A stretch of DNA of 64,000 nt from Rugamonas brunnea (lineage in GTDB: Bacteria > Pseudomonadota > Gammaproteobacteria > Burkholderiales > Burkholderiaceae_D): positions 62,001 to 126,000 of the forward strand of contig NZ_JACEZT010000007.1 in the NCBI RefSeq assembly GCF_014042345.1. The letters run 5' to 3'. Shown here in pieces: positions 26,962 to 37,197 of the stretch (position 1 is its first letter; each line of letters begins with the position of its first letter). Position numbers and translations under genes: made by a program. The notes under the pieces are model-generated. The model did no database searches, was not told the DNA's origin, and saw nothing but the letters and a program-made list of their open reading frames with translations.

Positions 26962-28394
26962 CTCTGAAGCTTACCCCCGCGAAGCCTTCCCCCCCGAAGC
27001 GCACTCTCCCTGCGCGCGCGCGCCTGGCCGCCATGACGCTGGCCGCCACCGTAGCCAGCGGCTGCGCCGTCGCTCCCGCCTACCATGTGCCGGCCGTGGC
27101 GCAACCGGATGCCTACAAGGAGGCGCAAGGCTGGCAGCCGGCCGCGCCAGCCGACGCGCTGGAACGCGGTCCGTGGTGGACCTTGTTCGGCGACCCCGTG
27201 CTCAATGAACTGGCCGCCGCCGTCGAGGTGTCGAACCAGAACGTGGCCGCCGCCGCTGCCGCCTACGCGCAGGCCCGCGCGCTGGTGAGCGAGCAGCGCG
27301 CGGCGCTGTTCCCGGTAGTGGATCTGACCGGCAGCGCCGGCCGCTCCGGCGGCGGGGGCGACACCCGGACGGCCGGCCAGTACCGCATGAACATCGGCGG
27401 CAGCTGGGAGCCGGACGTGTGGGGCAAGCTGCGCGCCGGCACCGACAGCGCGGGCGCGAACGCCCAGGCCAGCGCGGCCGACCTGGCGGCGGCCCGCTTG
27501 TCGGCCCAGGGCGAGCTGGCGGCCAACTACTTCTCGCTGCGCCAGACGGACGCGCAACAGACGCTGCTGGCGGCCACCGTGGACGGCTACCAGCGCCTGC
27601 TCACCATCACCACCAACCGCTTCAACGCCGGGCTGGCCGCCAGATCCGACGTGCTGCAAGCCCAGACCCAGCTGGCCAGCGCCCGCATCGACCTGTCCAA
27701 CGTGGAACGCCAGCGGGCCCAGTTCGAGCATGCGATCGCCGTCCTGCTGGGCAAGCCGGCCGGCGCCTTCACGCTGGCGGCCGCGCCATGGAACACGGCC
27801 GTGCCGGAGATCCCGGCCGGGCTGCCATCGACGCTCTTGCAGCGCCGGCCCGACATCGCCGCCGCCGAGCGCCGGGTGGCGGCGGCCAACGCGCAGATCG
27901 GTATCGCCCGCGCGGCCTATTTCCCCAGCCTGAACCTGACGGCGTCGTACGGCGTGGGCGCGAGCCAGGCGGCCGGCCTGTTCAGCGCCTCCAACAGCCT
28001 GTGGTCGCTGGGCCTGTCGGCGGCGGAGAACCTGTTCAACGCGGGCGCCACGGCGGCCCGCGTGAGCGGCGCCGAGGCAGGCCGCGACGCGGCCATCGCC
28101 CACTACCGCCAGACCGTGCTAGCCGCGTTCGCGGACGTGGAGAACCAGCTGGCCGCCAGCCGCGCCTTGGCCCAGCAGCAGGAACTGCGGCGCGCCGCGT
28201 CCGAGGCGGCCGACCAGGTGGAGGCGCAGATGCTGAACCGCTACCGCGCCGGACAGGTGGCTTTCACAGAGGTAGTAACGGCCCAGAACACGGCGCTGGC
28301 CGCGCGCCGCGCGCTGGTGCAGGCACAGGCGGACCGCCAGACCACGGCCGTGGCGCTGATCCAGTCGCTGGGCGGGGGCTGGCGCCAGCCTTGA
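26958..28394 (+). CDS. Outer-membrane efflux lipoprotein, NodT/OprM type
   Basis: 478 aa from the ATG at 26958, overlapping the mdtC stop by four bases. The signal peptide ends in a lipobox-like VASGC (about residue 35), so it is probably lipid-anchored. Two OEP repeats follow: RGPWWTLFGDPVLNEL, the ELAANYFSLRQTDAQ region, LLQRRPDIAAAERRVAAANAQIG, and FADVENQLAASRAL. Forms the trimeric outer-membrane duct for the MdtABC-like pump. Last gene of the operon. Confidence 0.92.
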   Translation: MTLKLTPAKPSPPKRTLPARARLAAMTLAATVASGCAVAPAYHVPAVAQPDAYKEAQGWQPAAPADALERGPWWTLFGDPVLNELAAAVEVSNQNVAAAAAAYAQARALVSEQRAALFPVVDLTGSAGRSGGGGDTRTAGQYRMNIGGSWEPDVWGKLRAGTDSAGANAQASAADLAAARLSAQGELAANYFSLRQTDAQQTLLAATVDGYQRLLTITTNRFNAGLAARSDVLQAQTQLASARIDLSNVERQRAQFEHAIAVLLGKPAGAFTLAAAPWNTAVPEIPAGLPSTLLQRRPDIAAAERRVAAANAQIGIARAAYFPSLNLTASYGVGASQAAGLFSASNSLWSLGLSAAENLFNAGATAARVSGAEAGRDAAIAHYRQTVLAAFADVENQLAASRALAQQQELRRAASEAADQVEAQMLNRYRAGQVAFTEVVTAQNTALAARRALVQAQADRQTTAVALIQSLGGGWRQP

Positions 28395-28472
28395 GCGGCG
28401 GCGTGGCGCTGCCGGTAGGGGGCACTGGTTGTGGCATCGGGGGGCGATTTTTGGCGCGCGCATGGGCCGCGC

Positions 28473-28501
28473 TTGGTTTTTGTATGGCCGCTTTGTATAA
28501 T
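28473..28501 (+). promoter_or_regulatory. Sigma70-type promoter
   Basis: TTGGTT (28473-28478), 17-base spacer, perfect TATAAT (28496-28501), 88 bases upstream of the CheB/CheR start. The spacing is optimal and local A/T content is raised. It would drive the CheB/CheR fragments and the coupled histidine kinase. Confidence 0.55.
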
Positions 28502-28589
28502 CTGGCGTACGATGTTGAGTAACATACAACCTTTCGCTGTCGCCCCGCCCCGGGTGCGGTGAGTCACTTCAGATGAACCGCACGCCACG

Positions 28590-29066
28590 ATGACTGACCA
28601 CGTCCCTGCCCTTGCTGGCGCCGTAACCATCCCCGACCCCATTTTATTGGTGGGCATAGGCGCTTCGGCAGGCGGTCTGGAACCGATCAGCGAATTTCTC
28701 GCCAGCGTGCCGCCCAACTGCGGCATGGCCTTTGTCGTCATCCAGCATCTCGATCCGCGCTACAAGGGCATGCTGCCCGAATTGCTGCAGCGGGTCACGC
28801 CGATGCGCGTGCTGGAAATCACCGACGGCATGAAGCTCGAACCCAATTGCGTGTACGTGATCCCGCCCAACAAGGGCCTGGGCTTTGCCAACGGCGCGTT
28901 GCGGCTGATGGTGCCGCCCGAACCGCCGGGCAAGCGCTTGCCCATCGATCACTTCTTCATCGAACTGGCCAACGAATGGCGTGAGCGCGCGATCGGCGTG
29001 ATCCTGTCGGGCATGGGGGCGATGGCACGCAGGGGCTGGAGGCGATCAAGGAGAAGGGCGGCATGA
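28590..29066 (+). CDS. CheB methylesterase domain, N-terminal fragment of a frameshifted CheB/CheR/PAS gene
   Basis: 158 aa as read. Residues 20-145 are a CheB-type methylesterase domain with catalytic Ser in GASAGG and His in QHLDP. At about 29015-29021 the frame is lost: inserting one G after GGGGGCG would give GMGADGTQGLEAIKEKGG, the normal continuation, which contains the catalytic Asp. As it stands, the last ~14 residues (ARRGWRRSRRRAA) are out-of-frame and the Asp is missing. The stop overlaps the ATG of the next frame (ATGA at 29063-29066), so re-initiation could still yield the CheR part. Either a real pseudogenising mutation or a one-base sequencing error in a G-rich tract. Confidence 0.8.
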   Translation: MTDHVPALAGAVTIPDPILLVGIGASAGGLEPISEFLASVPPNCGMAFVVIQHLDPRYKGMLPELLQRVTPMRVLEITDGMKLEPNCVYVIPPNKGLGFANGALRLMVPPEPPGKRLPIDHFFIELANEWRERAIGVILSGMGAMARRGWRRSRRRAA

Positions 29067-31159
29067 CGCTGGCGCAAACGCCTGGCTCGGCCCGGTTCGA
29101 CAACATGCCGCAGCATGCGATCGATGCTGGCGCTGCGGACGTGACGGCGCTGCCGCGCGACATGCCGGCCTTGATCGTCAATGGCTGGCGCGCGCCCGCG
29201 CTGGGGCTCACGGGGGCGGCGCTGCGCCAGCACCGCTCCGATTTGCAGGAGCTGTTCCAGCTGCTGCTGAAAAAGACGGGCGCCAATTTTTCCGAGTACA
29301 AGCTCAATACCGTGCTGCGCCGCATAGAACGGCGCATGAAGCTGCACCAGTTGCGCGCCTTGAACGAGTATGTTGCCTTCATGCGCAGCAATCCGGCCGA
29401 GATCGAACTGCTGTTCAAGGAACTGCTGATCGGCGTGACCCAGTTTTTCCGCGACACTAAAGTGTGGGAGCACTTGCGCCAGAGCGCCTTGCCGCAGCTG
29501 CTGGCCGCCCATCCGCAGGAACTGGCGCTCAAGGCCTGGGTGCCGGCCTGCTCGACGGGCGAGGAAGCCTACACGCTGGCCATCGTGTTCAGCGAGGTGG
29601 CGGCGCAGATCGTGGCCGACACGGGCGTCCACTACAGCCTGCAGATCTTCGCCACCGACCTCGATCCGGACGCGATCGACCGCGCGCGCCAGGGGCACTT
29701 CGGGCGCGAGATCGAGCGCGACCTGTCGCCCGAGCGGCTGCAGCGTTTCTTCGTGCCCGACGAGCAGGGCTACCGCATCCGCAAGGAGCTGCGCAACACC
29801 ATCATCTTCGCGCAGCAGAACATCATCTCCGACCCGCCGTTCACCAAGGTCGACATCCTGTGCTGCCGCAACCTGCTGATCTATTTCAGCGCCAGGCTGC
29901 AGGAGCAGCTGGTGCCCATGTTCCACTACGCGATCAAGCCGGACGGCCTGCTGATCCTGGGCAGCGCCGACACGCCCGGCCGCTACGCTGACCTGTTCGT
30001 GCCTTTGCCCGGTTCCGGCCGGATTTACCGGCGCCTCGATGGCGCCATCCCGCGCGTCACCCACTATTTCCCCACCAGGGTGAGCAGCGTATCGCTGCCC
30101 AACCCGAGCGAAACCCGGACTCCAACCATGAGCGGTAACATTCAAGCAAAAGTCGAGCAGCACCTGCTCAAGCAGCATACGCCGGCGGCCGTGCTGGTCA
30201 ATCCGCAGGGCGACATCCTGTACATCCACGGCCGCACCGGCGCTTACCTGGAGCCGGCGGCCGGTAAGGCCAACTGGAACATCCACGCCATGGCCCGCGA
30301 AGGGCTGGAGTTCGAGCTGGGCAACCTGGTGGGACGGGCCCTGCGCGAGTCCGGCCCGGTCGCCGTGCGTGGCCTGGTGCTCAAGGATAACCAGGGCCCG
30401 GCGATGGCGGTGGACCTGACGGCCGAGGTGTTGTCGTCGGGCGAGGAGTTGGACGGTAATATCCTCGTGACCTTCACGGCCGCTCCCTTGCCGCCCGCGC
30501 GCCGGCGCAGCCGCTCGTCCAACCCGCGCGTACAGGAACTGGAACAGCAGTTGTTGCAGGCGCGCCAGGAGATCCAGGCCGTGCGCGACGAGATGCAGCA
30601 CTCGCGCGAGGAACTCAAGTCGGCCAACGAGGAACTGCAGTCGACCAACGAGGAGCTGCAATCGACCAACGAGGAGCTGACCACCTCGAAGGAGGAGATG
30701 CAGTCGCTGAACGAGGAACTGTACACGGTCAACGCCGAGCTGCAGTCCAAGGTGGACGACCTGTCGCTGGTCAATGGCGACATGAAGAACCTGCTCAACA
30801 GCACCGATATCGCCACCATCTTCCTCGACAGCGAACTGCGCATCCGCCGTTTCACCACCCAGGCCACGCAGATCTACAAGCTGATTCCGACCGACTTGAA
30901 CCGGCCGCTGAGCGACATCGTCAACGAGCTCGAATACCCGAACCTGGAGCTGGACGCGCGCGAAGTGCTGCGCACGCTGGTGTTCTGCGAGCGCCAGATC
31001 CCCACCCATGGCGGGGGCTGGTACAAAGTGCGCATCATGCCTTACCGTACCGTCGACAACGTGATCGACGGGTTGGTGGTCACCTTCGTCAACGTCACCG
31101 AGTTCAAGCAACTGGAAGATCGCATGCACGCCATACAGGGCGGCTCGGAAGCCGCATGA
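29063..31159 (+). CDS. CheR methyltransferase-PAS protein, C-terminal part of the frameshifted CheB/CheR fusion
   Basis: 698 aa from an ATG created within the original frame. The first ~45 residues are the end of the CheB domain. CheR follows (about 60-330): an N-terminal helical domain, then the SAM-binding WVPACSTGEEAYTLA, FATDLDPDAI and CCRNLLIYF. After it come a PAS-like segment (about 360-480), a long coiled coil (about 490-570) rich in (S/N)EELQSTNEEL repeats, and a C-terminal PAS (about 575-690). With the frame repaired the protein would be about 856 aa, normal for CheB/CheR/PAS fusions that govern non-canonical chemosensory or general stress outputs. The stop overlaps the kinase start (ATGA). 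Confidence 0.85.
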   Translation: MTLAQTPGSARFDNMPQHAIDAGAADVTALPRDMPALIVNGWRAPALGLTGAALRQHRSDLQELFQLLLKKTGANFSEYKLNTVLRRIERRMKLHQLRALNEYVAFMRSNPAEIELLFKELLIGVTQFFRDTKVWEHLRQSALPQLLAAHPQELALKAWVPACSTGEEAYTLAIVFSEVAAQIVADTGVHYSLQIFATDLDPDAIDRARQGHFGREIERDLSPERLQRFFVPDEQGYRIRKELRNTIIFAQQNIISDPPFTKVDILCCRNLLIYFSARLQEQLVPMFHYAIKPDGLLILGSADTPGRYADLFVPLPGSGRIYRRLDGAIPRVTHYFPTRVSSVSLPNPSETRTPTMSGNIQAKVEQHLLKQHTPAAVLVNPQGDILYIHGRTGAYLEPAAGKANWNIHAMAREGLEFELGNLVGRALRESGPVAVRGLVLKDNQGPAMAVDLTAEVLSSGEELDGNILVTFTAAPLPPARRRSRSSNPRVQELEQQLLQARQEIQAVRDEMQHSREELKSANEELQSTNEELQSTNEELTTSKEEMQSLNEELYTVNAELQSKVDDLSLVNGDMKNLLNSTDIATIFLDSELRIRRFTTQATQIYKLIPTDLNRPLSDIVNELEYPNLELDAREVLRTLVFCERQIPTHGGGWYKVRIMPYRTVDNVIDGLVVTFVNVTEFKQLEDRMHAIQGGSEAA

Positions 31160-32877
31160 AGACGCCGGCCGACGCGGCGCTGGACTGGCACGCGCTGCGG
31201 CGCGACGCCGAGCATCAGCTGGCCGGGGGATGGGCCGGCGCGGCCGGCCACGGCCCGCACGACGCGCAGCGCCAGCTGCATGAGCTGCAGGTCAGCCAGA
31301 TCGAGCTGGCACTGCAGAACGAGGCGCTGGCGGCGTTACAGGAGCAACGCGACGCCGCCGAGGCAGGACTGAACCAGTATGCCGTACTGTATGACCAGGC
31401 GCCAGCCGGCTACCTGTCCGTCGGCCCCGATGGCGTGATCATCCGCGCCAACTTGGCCGCCGGCACCTTGCTGGGGCGGCCCCGCGAGCAACTGCTGGGA
31501 CGTCCACTCGAACAGTACGTGGCGCCGCACGCGCAGGCGACCCTGCGCCGCTTCCTGGACGAACTGTTCGCCAGCGGCGTGCGCGGCGCGCTGGAGGTGC
31601 CGTTGTTCGGCGGCGCAGGGCGGGCCGCGCGCTTCGAGGCCAATCTCGACGACGCCGGGCTCAAATGCCGGTTGATCGTCACCGACATGGGCCAGCAGCA
31701 GGTGCGCGACGCGGCGCGCCGGCGCGCCTTCCTGGTGCTCGACAGCATAGAGGAGGGCGTGCTGGTGTGCGACGCCCAGCGGCGCATCGTGGCGGTCAAT
31801 CCCGCGTTCACCCGGCTCACCGGCTACCTGGCCGAGGAGGCGCTGGGGCGCGATCCGGCCTTCCTGGGCCGGCGCGGCGCGCATCCGCCCGGCTACCATG
31901 CGCGGGCCATGGAGCAGTTGCTGCAATCGGGGGTCTGGCAGGGCGAGATCCACAACCTCAAGCGCGACGGCACGGCGCTGCTGACGTCCATGTCGCTGAC
32001 GGTGGTGCGGGCCGACGACGGCGAGGTCGATTACTTCATCGGCGTGTTCTCCGATATCTCGGAGCGCAAGCGCGCGGAACAGGCGCTGATCGACCTGTCG
32101 CGCGAGCTTGACCAGCGCGTGGTGGAGCGCACGGCCGCGCTGACGGCGGCCAACCTGCGGCTGCAGCAGGAGGTGGCCGAGCGCCAGCGGGCCGAGGCGG
32201 CGCTGCACCAGTCGCGCGAACAGTTGCGCAAGCTGGCCGATCACCTGGTCACCGTCAAGGAGGATGAGCGCAAGCGCATCGCGCGCGAGATCCACGATGA
32301 ACTTGGGCAGAACCTGCTGGCGCTGCGGCTCGACATCGCCGCGCTGCGCGCCCGCGCGGGGGCGCGCCATCCGCGCCTGGCGCAGCGGGCAGAGGTGGTG
32401 CTGGACAATGTGGATGCCACCATCCGCAGCGTGCGCGGCATCATGAACGAGCTGCGCCCGGCCGTGCTGGACCTGGGCTTGCAGGCCGCGTTCGAGTGGC
32501 AGGTGGGCGAGTGGCGCAAGCGCAGCGGCGTGGCCTGCCGCCTGCACCTGCCCGATGAGGCGGTGATGGCCGCCATCGAGGGCGACATCGGCATGGTGCT
32601 GTTCCGCAGCCTGCAGGAGTCGCTGCTCAATGTGCAGCGCCACGCGGGGGCCAGCGACGTGGAGGTGCGCCTGCGCGCGCAGGGCCGCTGGCTGGAGCTG
32701 CGCGTGGCCGACAATGGCATCGGCATCGCGCCGGCGCAGCGCAACAAGAACGGCTCGTTCGGCCTGATCGGCATCGCGGAACGGGTGGCGGCGCTGGGCG
32801 GGCGGTTCCAGATCGAGCCCTACGTGCCGGGCCGGGGCTGCACGCTGACGATAGCCTTTGCGCTGGCTCCGGCATGA
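31156..32877 (+). CDS. PAS-domain histidine kinase, NarL/HisKA_3 type
   Basis: 573 aa, no membrane helix. An N-terminal coiled region (about 20-75) precedes two PAS domains (about 75-190 and 195-310, the latter ending FIGVFSDISERKRAEQ), a coiled coil (about 315-360), HisKA_3 with EIHDELGQNLLALR, and a catalytic ATPase (NGIGIAP, GSFGLIGIAERV). The partner should be a LuxR-type response regulator, not found in the window. Four-base overlap with the CheR-PAS gene implies joint function. Related cassettes pair CheB/CheR fusions with such kinases. Confidence 0.9.
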   Translation: MKTPADAALDWHALRRDAEHQLAGGWAGAAGHGPHDAQRQLHELQVSQIELALQNEALAALQEQRDAAEAGLNQYAVLYDQAPAGYLSVGPDGVIIRANLAAGTLLGRPREQLLGRPLEQYVAPHAQATLRRFLDELFASGVRGALEVPLFGGAGRAARFEANLDDAGLKCRLIVTDMGQQQVRDAARRRAFLVLDSIEEGVLVCDAQRRIVAVNPAFTRLTGYLAEEALGRDPAFLGRRGAHPPGYHARAMEQLLQSGVWQGEIHNLKRDGTALLTSMSLTVVRADDGEVDYFIGVFSDISERKRAEQALIDLSRELDQRVVERTAALTAANLRLQQEVAERQRAEAALHQSREQLRKLADHLVTVKEDERKRIAREIHDELGQNLLALRLDIAALRARAGARHPRLAQRAEVVLDNVDATIRSVRGIMNELRPAVLDLGLQAAFEWQVGEWRKRSGVACRLHLPDEAVMAAIEGDIGMVLFRSLQESLLNVQRHAGASDVEVRLRAQGRWLELRVADNGIGIAPAQRNKNGSFGLIGIAERVAALGGRFQIEPYVPGRGCTLTIAFALAPA

Positions 32878-32916
32878 GCATATACTCCCGCTGCATTTAC
32901 TTTCAGGGGGCAGATC

Positions 32917-35052
<2,136 letters not shown>

Positions 35053-35061
35053 GCGGCAATC

Positions 35062-35092
35062 CGGCGGGGGCGGCGCGGCGCCGCCCCCGCCG
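35062..35092 (+). terminator. Strong GC hairpin after the S46 peptidase
   Basis: Perfect 14-base stem, 35062-35075 with 35079-35092, 3-base loop, ten bases after the stop. No T-run follows; likely a transcription barrier or mRNA 3' stabiliser. Confidence 0.5.
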
Positions 35093-35141
35093 CTATCCCC
35101 GCAGTCGTCCCCGCAGTCGTCCCCGTTACTGCGCAATGGTC

Positions 35142-35147
35142 TATAAT
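35142..35147 (+). promoter_or_regulatory. Promoter -10 element before the pnuC-like gene
   Basis: A perfect TATAAT lies 39 bases upstream of the start codon. No convincing -35 at 17 bases. Just upstream (about 35096-35121) is a short direct repeat, CCCGCAGTCGTC twice. I see no riboswitch here. Confidence 0.4.
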
Positions 35148-35185
35148 CTTTCCCTTCCATTTTCCGCCCGCCGCCTTTCCATCCG

Positions 35186-35833
35186 ATGAACGATATCCTG
35201 GTCCTGCTGGGCTTTGTCACCACGCCGCTGGAGCTGATTTCCTTCGTCCTGTCGGTGATCACCGTGTGGCTCAATATCCGCCAGACCCATTGGGCCTGGC
35301 TGTTCTCCATCATTTCCTCGGCCACCTACGGCATGGTGTTCTTCGGCTCCAGCCTGTATGGCGACATGGGGCTGCAACTGGTGTTCATCGCCGTCTCCGT
35401 GTGGGGCTGGTATCAGTGGCTGCATGGCGACGACCGCCACGCGCAGCTGCCCGTCACACGCCTGGATGCGCGCGGGCGCGTGGCCAGCGCGGTTGGCTGG
35501 CTGATCGGCTTTTTGCTGCTGGCCTGGTTCCTGCGCAACTACACGGACACCGACGTGCCGCGCGCGGACGGCTTCCTGACGGCGGGCAGCCTGGTGGGCC
35601 AGTTGCTGTTGTCGCGCAAAAAAGTCGAGAACTGGCACGTCTGGATTATCGTTGATGTGCTGTACGTGGCGCTCTATGTCCACAAGCACCTGATGCTGAC
35701 GGCCGTGCTGTACGGCGCCTTCGTGGCCATGGCGGTGGCGGGCCTGCTGGCCTGGAACCGGGTGGCCGAGGACGACGGCGGCGAGGGCGGCGCCGACGGC
35801 AAGCCGTCGCAGCCCGGCATGGTGTTCAAATGA
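35186..35833 (+). CDS. pnuC: PnuC-family vitamin transporter (nicotinamide riboside or thiamine)
   Basis: 215 aa integral membrane protein of about seven helices. Family motifs: LELISFVLSVITVWLNIRQ, FSIISSATYGMVFF, VSVWGWYQWLHG (the conserved aromatic binding-site segment) and NWHVWIIVDVLYVALYV. PnuC proteins are facilitators whose substrate is trapped by phosphorylation inside the cell. The next gene, overlapping by four bases, is a NadR-like kinase, which favours nicotinamide riboside. However, a TonB-dependent receptor under a TPP riboswitch lies 3 kb away, and the PnuT subfamily carries thiamine. The substrate is therefore left open. Confidence 0.85.
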   Translation: MNDILVLLGFVTTPLELISFVLSVITVWLNIRQTHWAWLFSIISSATYGMVFFGSSLYGDMGLQLVFIAVSVWGWYQWLHGDDRHAQLPVTRLDARGRVASAVGWLIGFLLLAWFLRNYTDTDVPRADGFLTAGSLVGQLLLSRKKVENWHVWIIVDVLYVALYVHKHLMLTAVLYGAFVAMAVAGLLAWNRVAEDDGGEGGADGKPSQPGMVFK

Positions 35834-36354
35834 GCGCGTCGGCCTGGCCGCTGCGTATCGCCATCCTGGGCACGGCGTCATCCGGCAAGTCCACGCTGGC
35901 CGCCGCGCTGGCGCAGCGCCACGGCACGTTGTGGGTGCCGGAATACCTGCGCGAGTTCGTCGACACCCATGGCCGCGTGCCGGTGGCGGAGGACCAGTAC
36001 CCGATCGCCCGCACCCAGGTCGAGCGCGAGGACGCGGCCGCCGCCCATGCCCGTGCCTTGCTGTTCTGCGATACGACGCCGCTGATGACGGCCGTCTACA
36101 GCCGCCATTATTTCGGCGGCATCGACGCCCAGCTGGAACAACTGGTCGACCAGCACCGCTACCACCGCACGCTGGTGATGGCACCCGACATTCCCTGGGT
36201 GGCCGATGGCTTGCACCGTGAATGTGAACAGGTCAGCCGCATCGTCCAGGATTTGCTGCTGGAGGAGCTGGCGCGGCGCGCCATTCCTTACACGATGGTG
36301 CAGGGCGGCCTGGAACAGCGGCTGGCGCAAGTGGACGAAGTGTTAGGCTGCTGA
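35830..36354 (+). CDS. NadR-like nucleoside/vitamin kinase (AAA-type P-loop)
   Basis: 174 aa. P-loop GTASSGKST (about 13-21), then WVPEYLREFV, LLFCDTTPLMTAVYSRHYFG and IPWVADGLHRE. These match the C-terminal ribosylnicotinamide-kinase domain of NadR; the DNA-binding and NMN-adenylyltransferase domains of full NadR are absent. It would phosphorylate the nutrient brought in by the overlapping PnuC-family transporter (nicotinamide riboside to NMN, or possibly thiamine to thiamine phosphate), trapping it. Start ATG overlaps the pnuC stop (ATGA). Confidence 0.82.
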   Translation: MSASAWPLRIAILGTASSGKSTLAAALAQRHGTLWVPEYLREFVDTHGRVPVAEDQYPIARTQVEREDAAAAHARALLFCDTTPLMTAVYSRHYFGGIDAQLEQLVDQHRYHRTLVMAPDIPWVADGLHRECEQVSRIVQDLLLEELARRAIPYTMVQGGLEQRLAQVDEVLGC

Positions 36355-36435
36355 TACGGCGCAGGTCTTTTTCGTTGCATTCGCGCGGACGGCACGCTAA
36401 ATTGGGCCATCCGCCACTCGCCGATCGCCATCCTC

Positions 36436-37149
36436 ATGAAAAAATGCATCGCGCTTGCCGCCCTGTTGCCCGGCCTTGCCGTGGCCGACACCGGCTATTA
36501 CATGGTCACCGCCTACGATGTGGAAGGCCAGGCATCCGTCGATTACAAATACTGGAACGCCCATTACAACGGGCATACCGTGGCTGCGCCGGAGATCGGC
36601 ATCGGTTACGGCGTCACCTCGCGCTGGTACACGGAGCTGTACGGCACCTGGATCAAATTCAACGGCGGCGGGGCCGTGTACTCGGAGCTGGCGTGGCAGA
36701 ACGACTACCTGCTGACCCAGGGCCAATATCCGTTTGACCTGGCCATCCACACCAAGATCGAGCGCCCGCGCGAGCGCAGCGAAGGCTATGCGCTGGAGAT
36801 CGGCCCCGTGCTGCAGACGGAAATCGGCCGCACCCAGTTCAATGCCAACGTGTTCTTCCAGCGCGACTACCGCACCGAGGATGGCGGGCCGATGGAGATG
36901 GCGTACCAGTTGCAGGTCAAGCACCGCTGGAAAAGCTGGTTCCAGCCCGGCCTGCAGGCGTTCGGGGAAGTGGGGAAGTGGAATGACTGGCTGCCGTTGA
37001 ACCAGCAGTCGCACCGCGCGGGGCCGGCCATCTTCGGCAGCCGCGACATCGGCAGGCGGGAACTCAAATACGAGGCGGCCTATCTGATTGGCCGCAACAG
37101 CGGGCGCGCGGCGAAGAGCTTCACCATGCGCCTGCAATACATCTTCTGA
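36436..37149 (+). CDS. Outer-membrane beta-barrel protein, unknown substrate
   Basis: 237 aa. Short signal peptide (MKKCIALAALLPGLAVA, cut about residue 17). The mature chain alternates short aromatic-rich strands (APEIGIGYGVTSRWYTELYGTW, FNANVFFQRDY, GLQAFGEVGKW) and ends in MRLQYIF, a typical barrel-assembly terminal Phe. About eight to ten strands. It may be an outer-membrane channel serving the vitamin uptake genes around it (inference from position only). I do not recognise a specific family. Confidence 0.65.
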   Translation: MKKCIALAALLPGLAVADTGYYMVTAYDVEGQASVDYKYWNAHYNGHTVAAPEIGIGYGVTSRWYTELYGTWIKFNGGGAVYSELAWQNDYLLTQGQYPFDLAIHTKIERPRERSEGYALEIGPVLQTEIGRTQFNANVFFQRDYRTEDGGPMEMAYQLQVKHRWKSWFQPGLQAFGEVGKWNDWLPLNQQSHRAGPAIFGSRDIGRRELKYEAAYLIGRNSGRAAKSFTMRLQYIF

Positions 37150-37157
37150 TTCGTCCA

Positions 37158-37189
37158 GCCGCCGCGCCATGCCTTGCCGGCGCGGCGGC
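37158..37189. terminator. Bidirectional hairpin between convergent genes
   Basis: Perfect 11-base arms GCCGCCGCGCC (37158-37168) and GGCGCGGCGGC (37179-37189), 10-base loop, between the plus-strand barrel gene and the minus-strand TonB receptor. Position suits termination of both. Confidence 0.6.
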
Positions 37190-37197
37190 TGTCGTCC

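Noticed and set aside
35053..35185. Search for a TPP or NAD riboswitch before the pnuC-like gene
   Set aside because: Only a terminator-like hairpin, a short direct repeat and a -10 element are present; none of the conserved aptamer segments.
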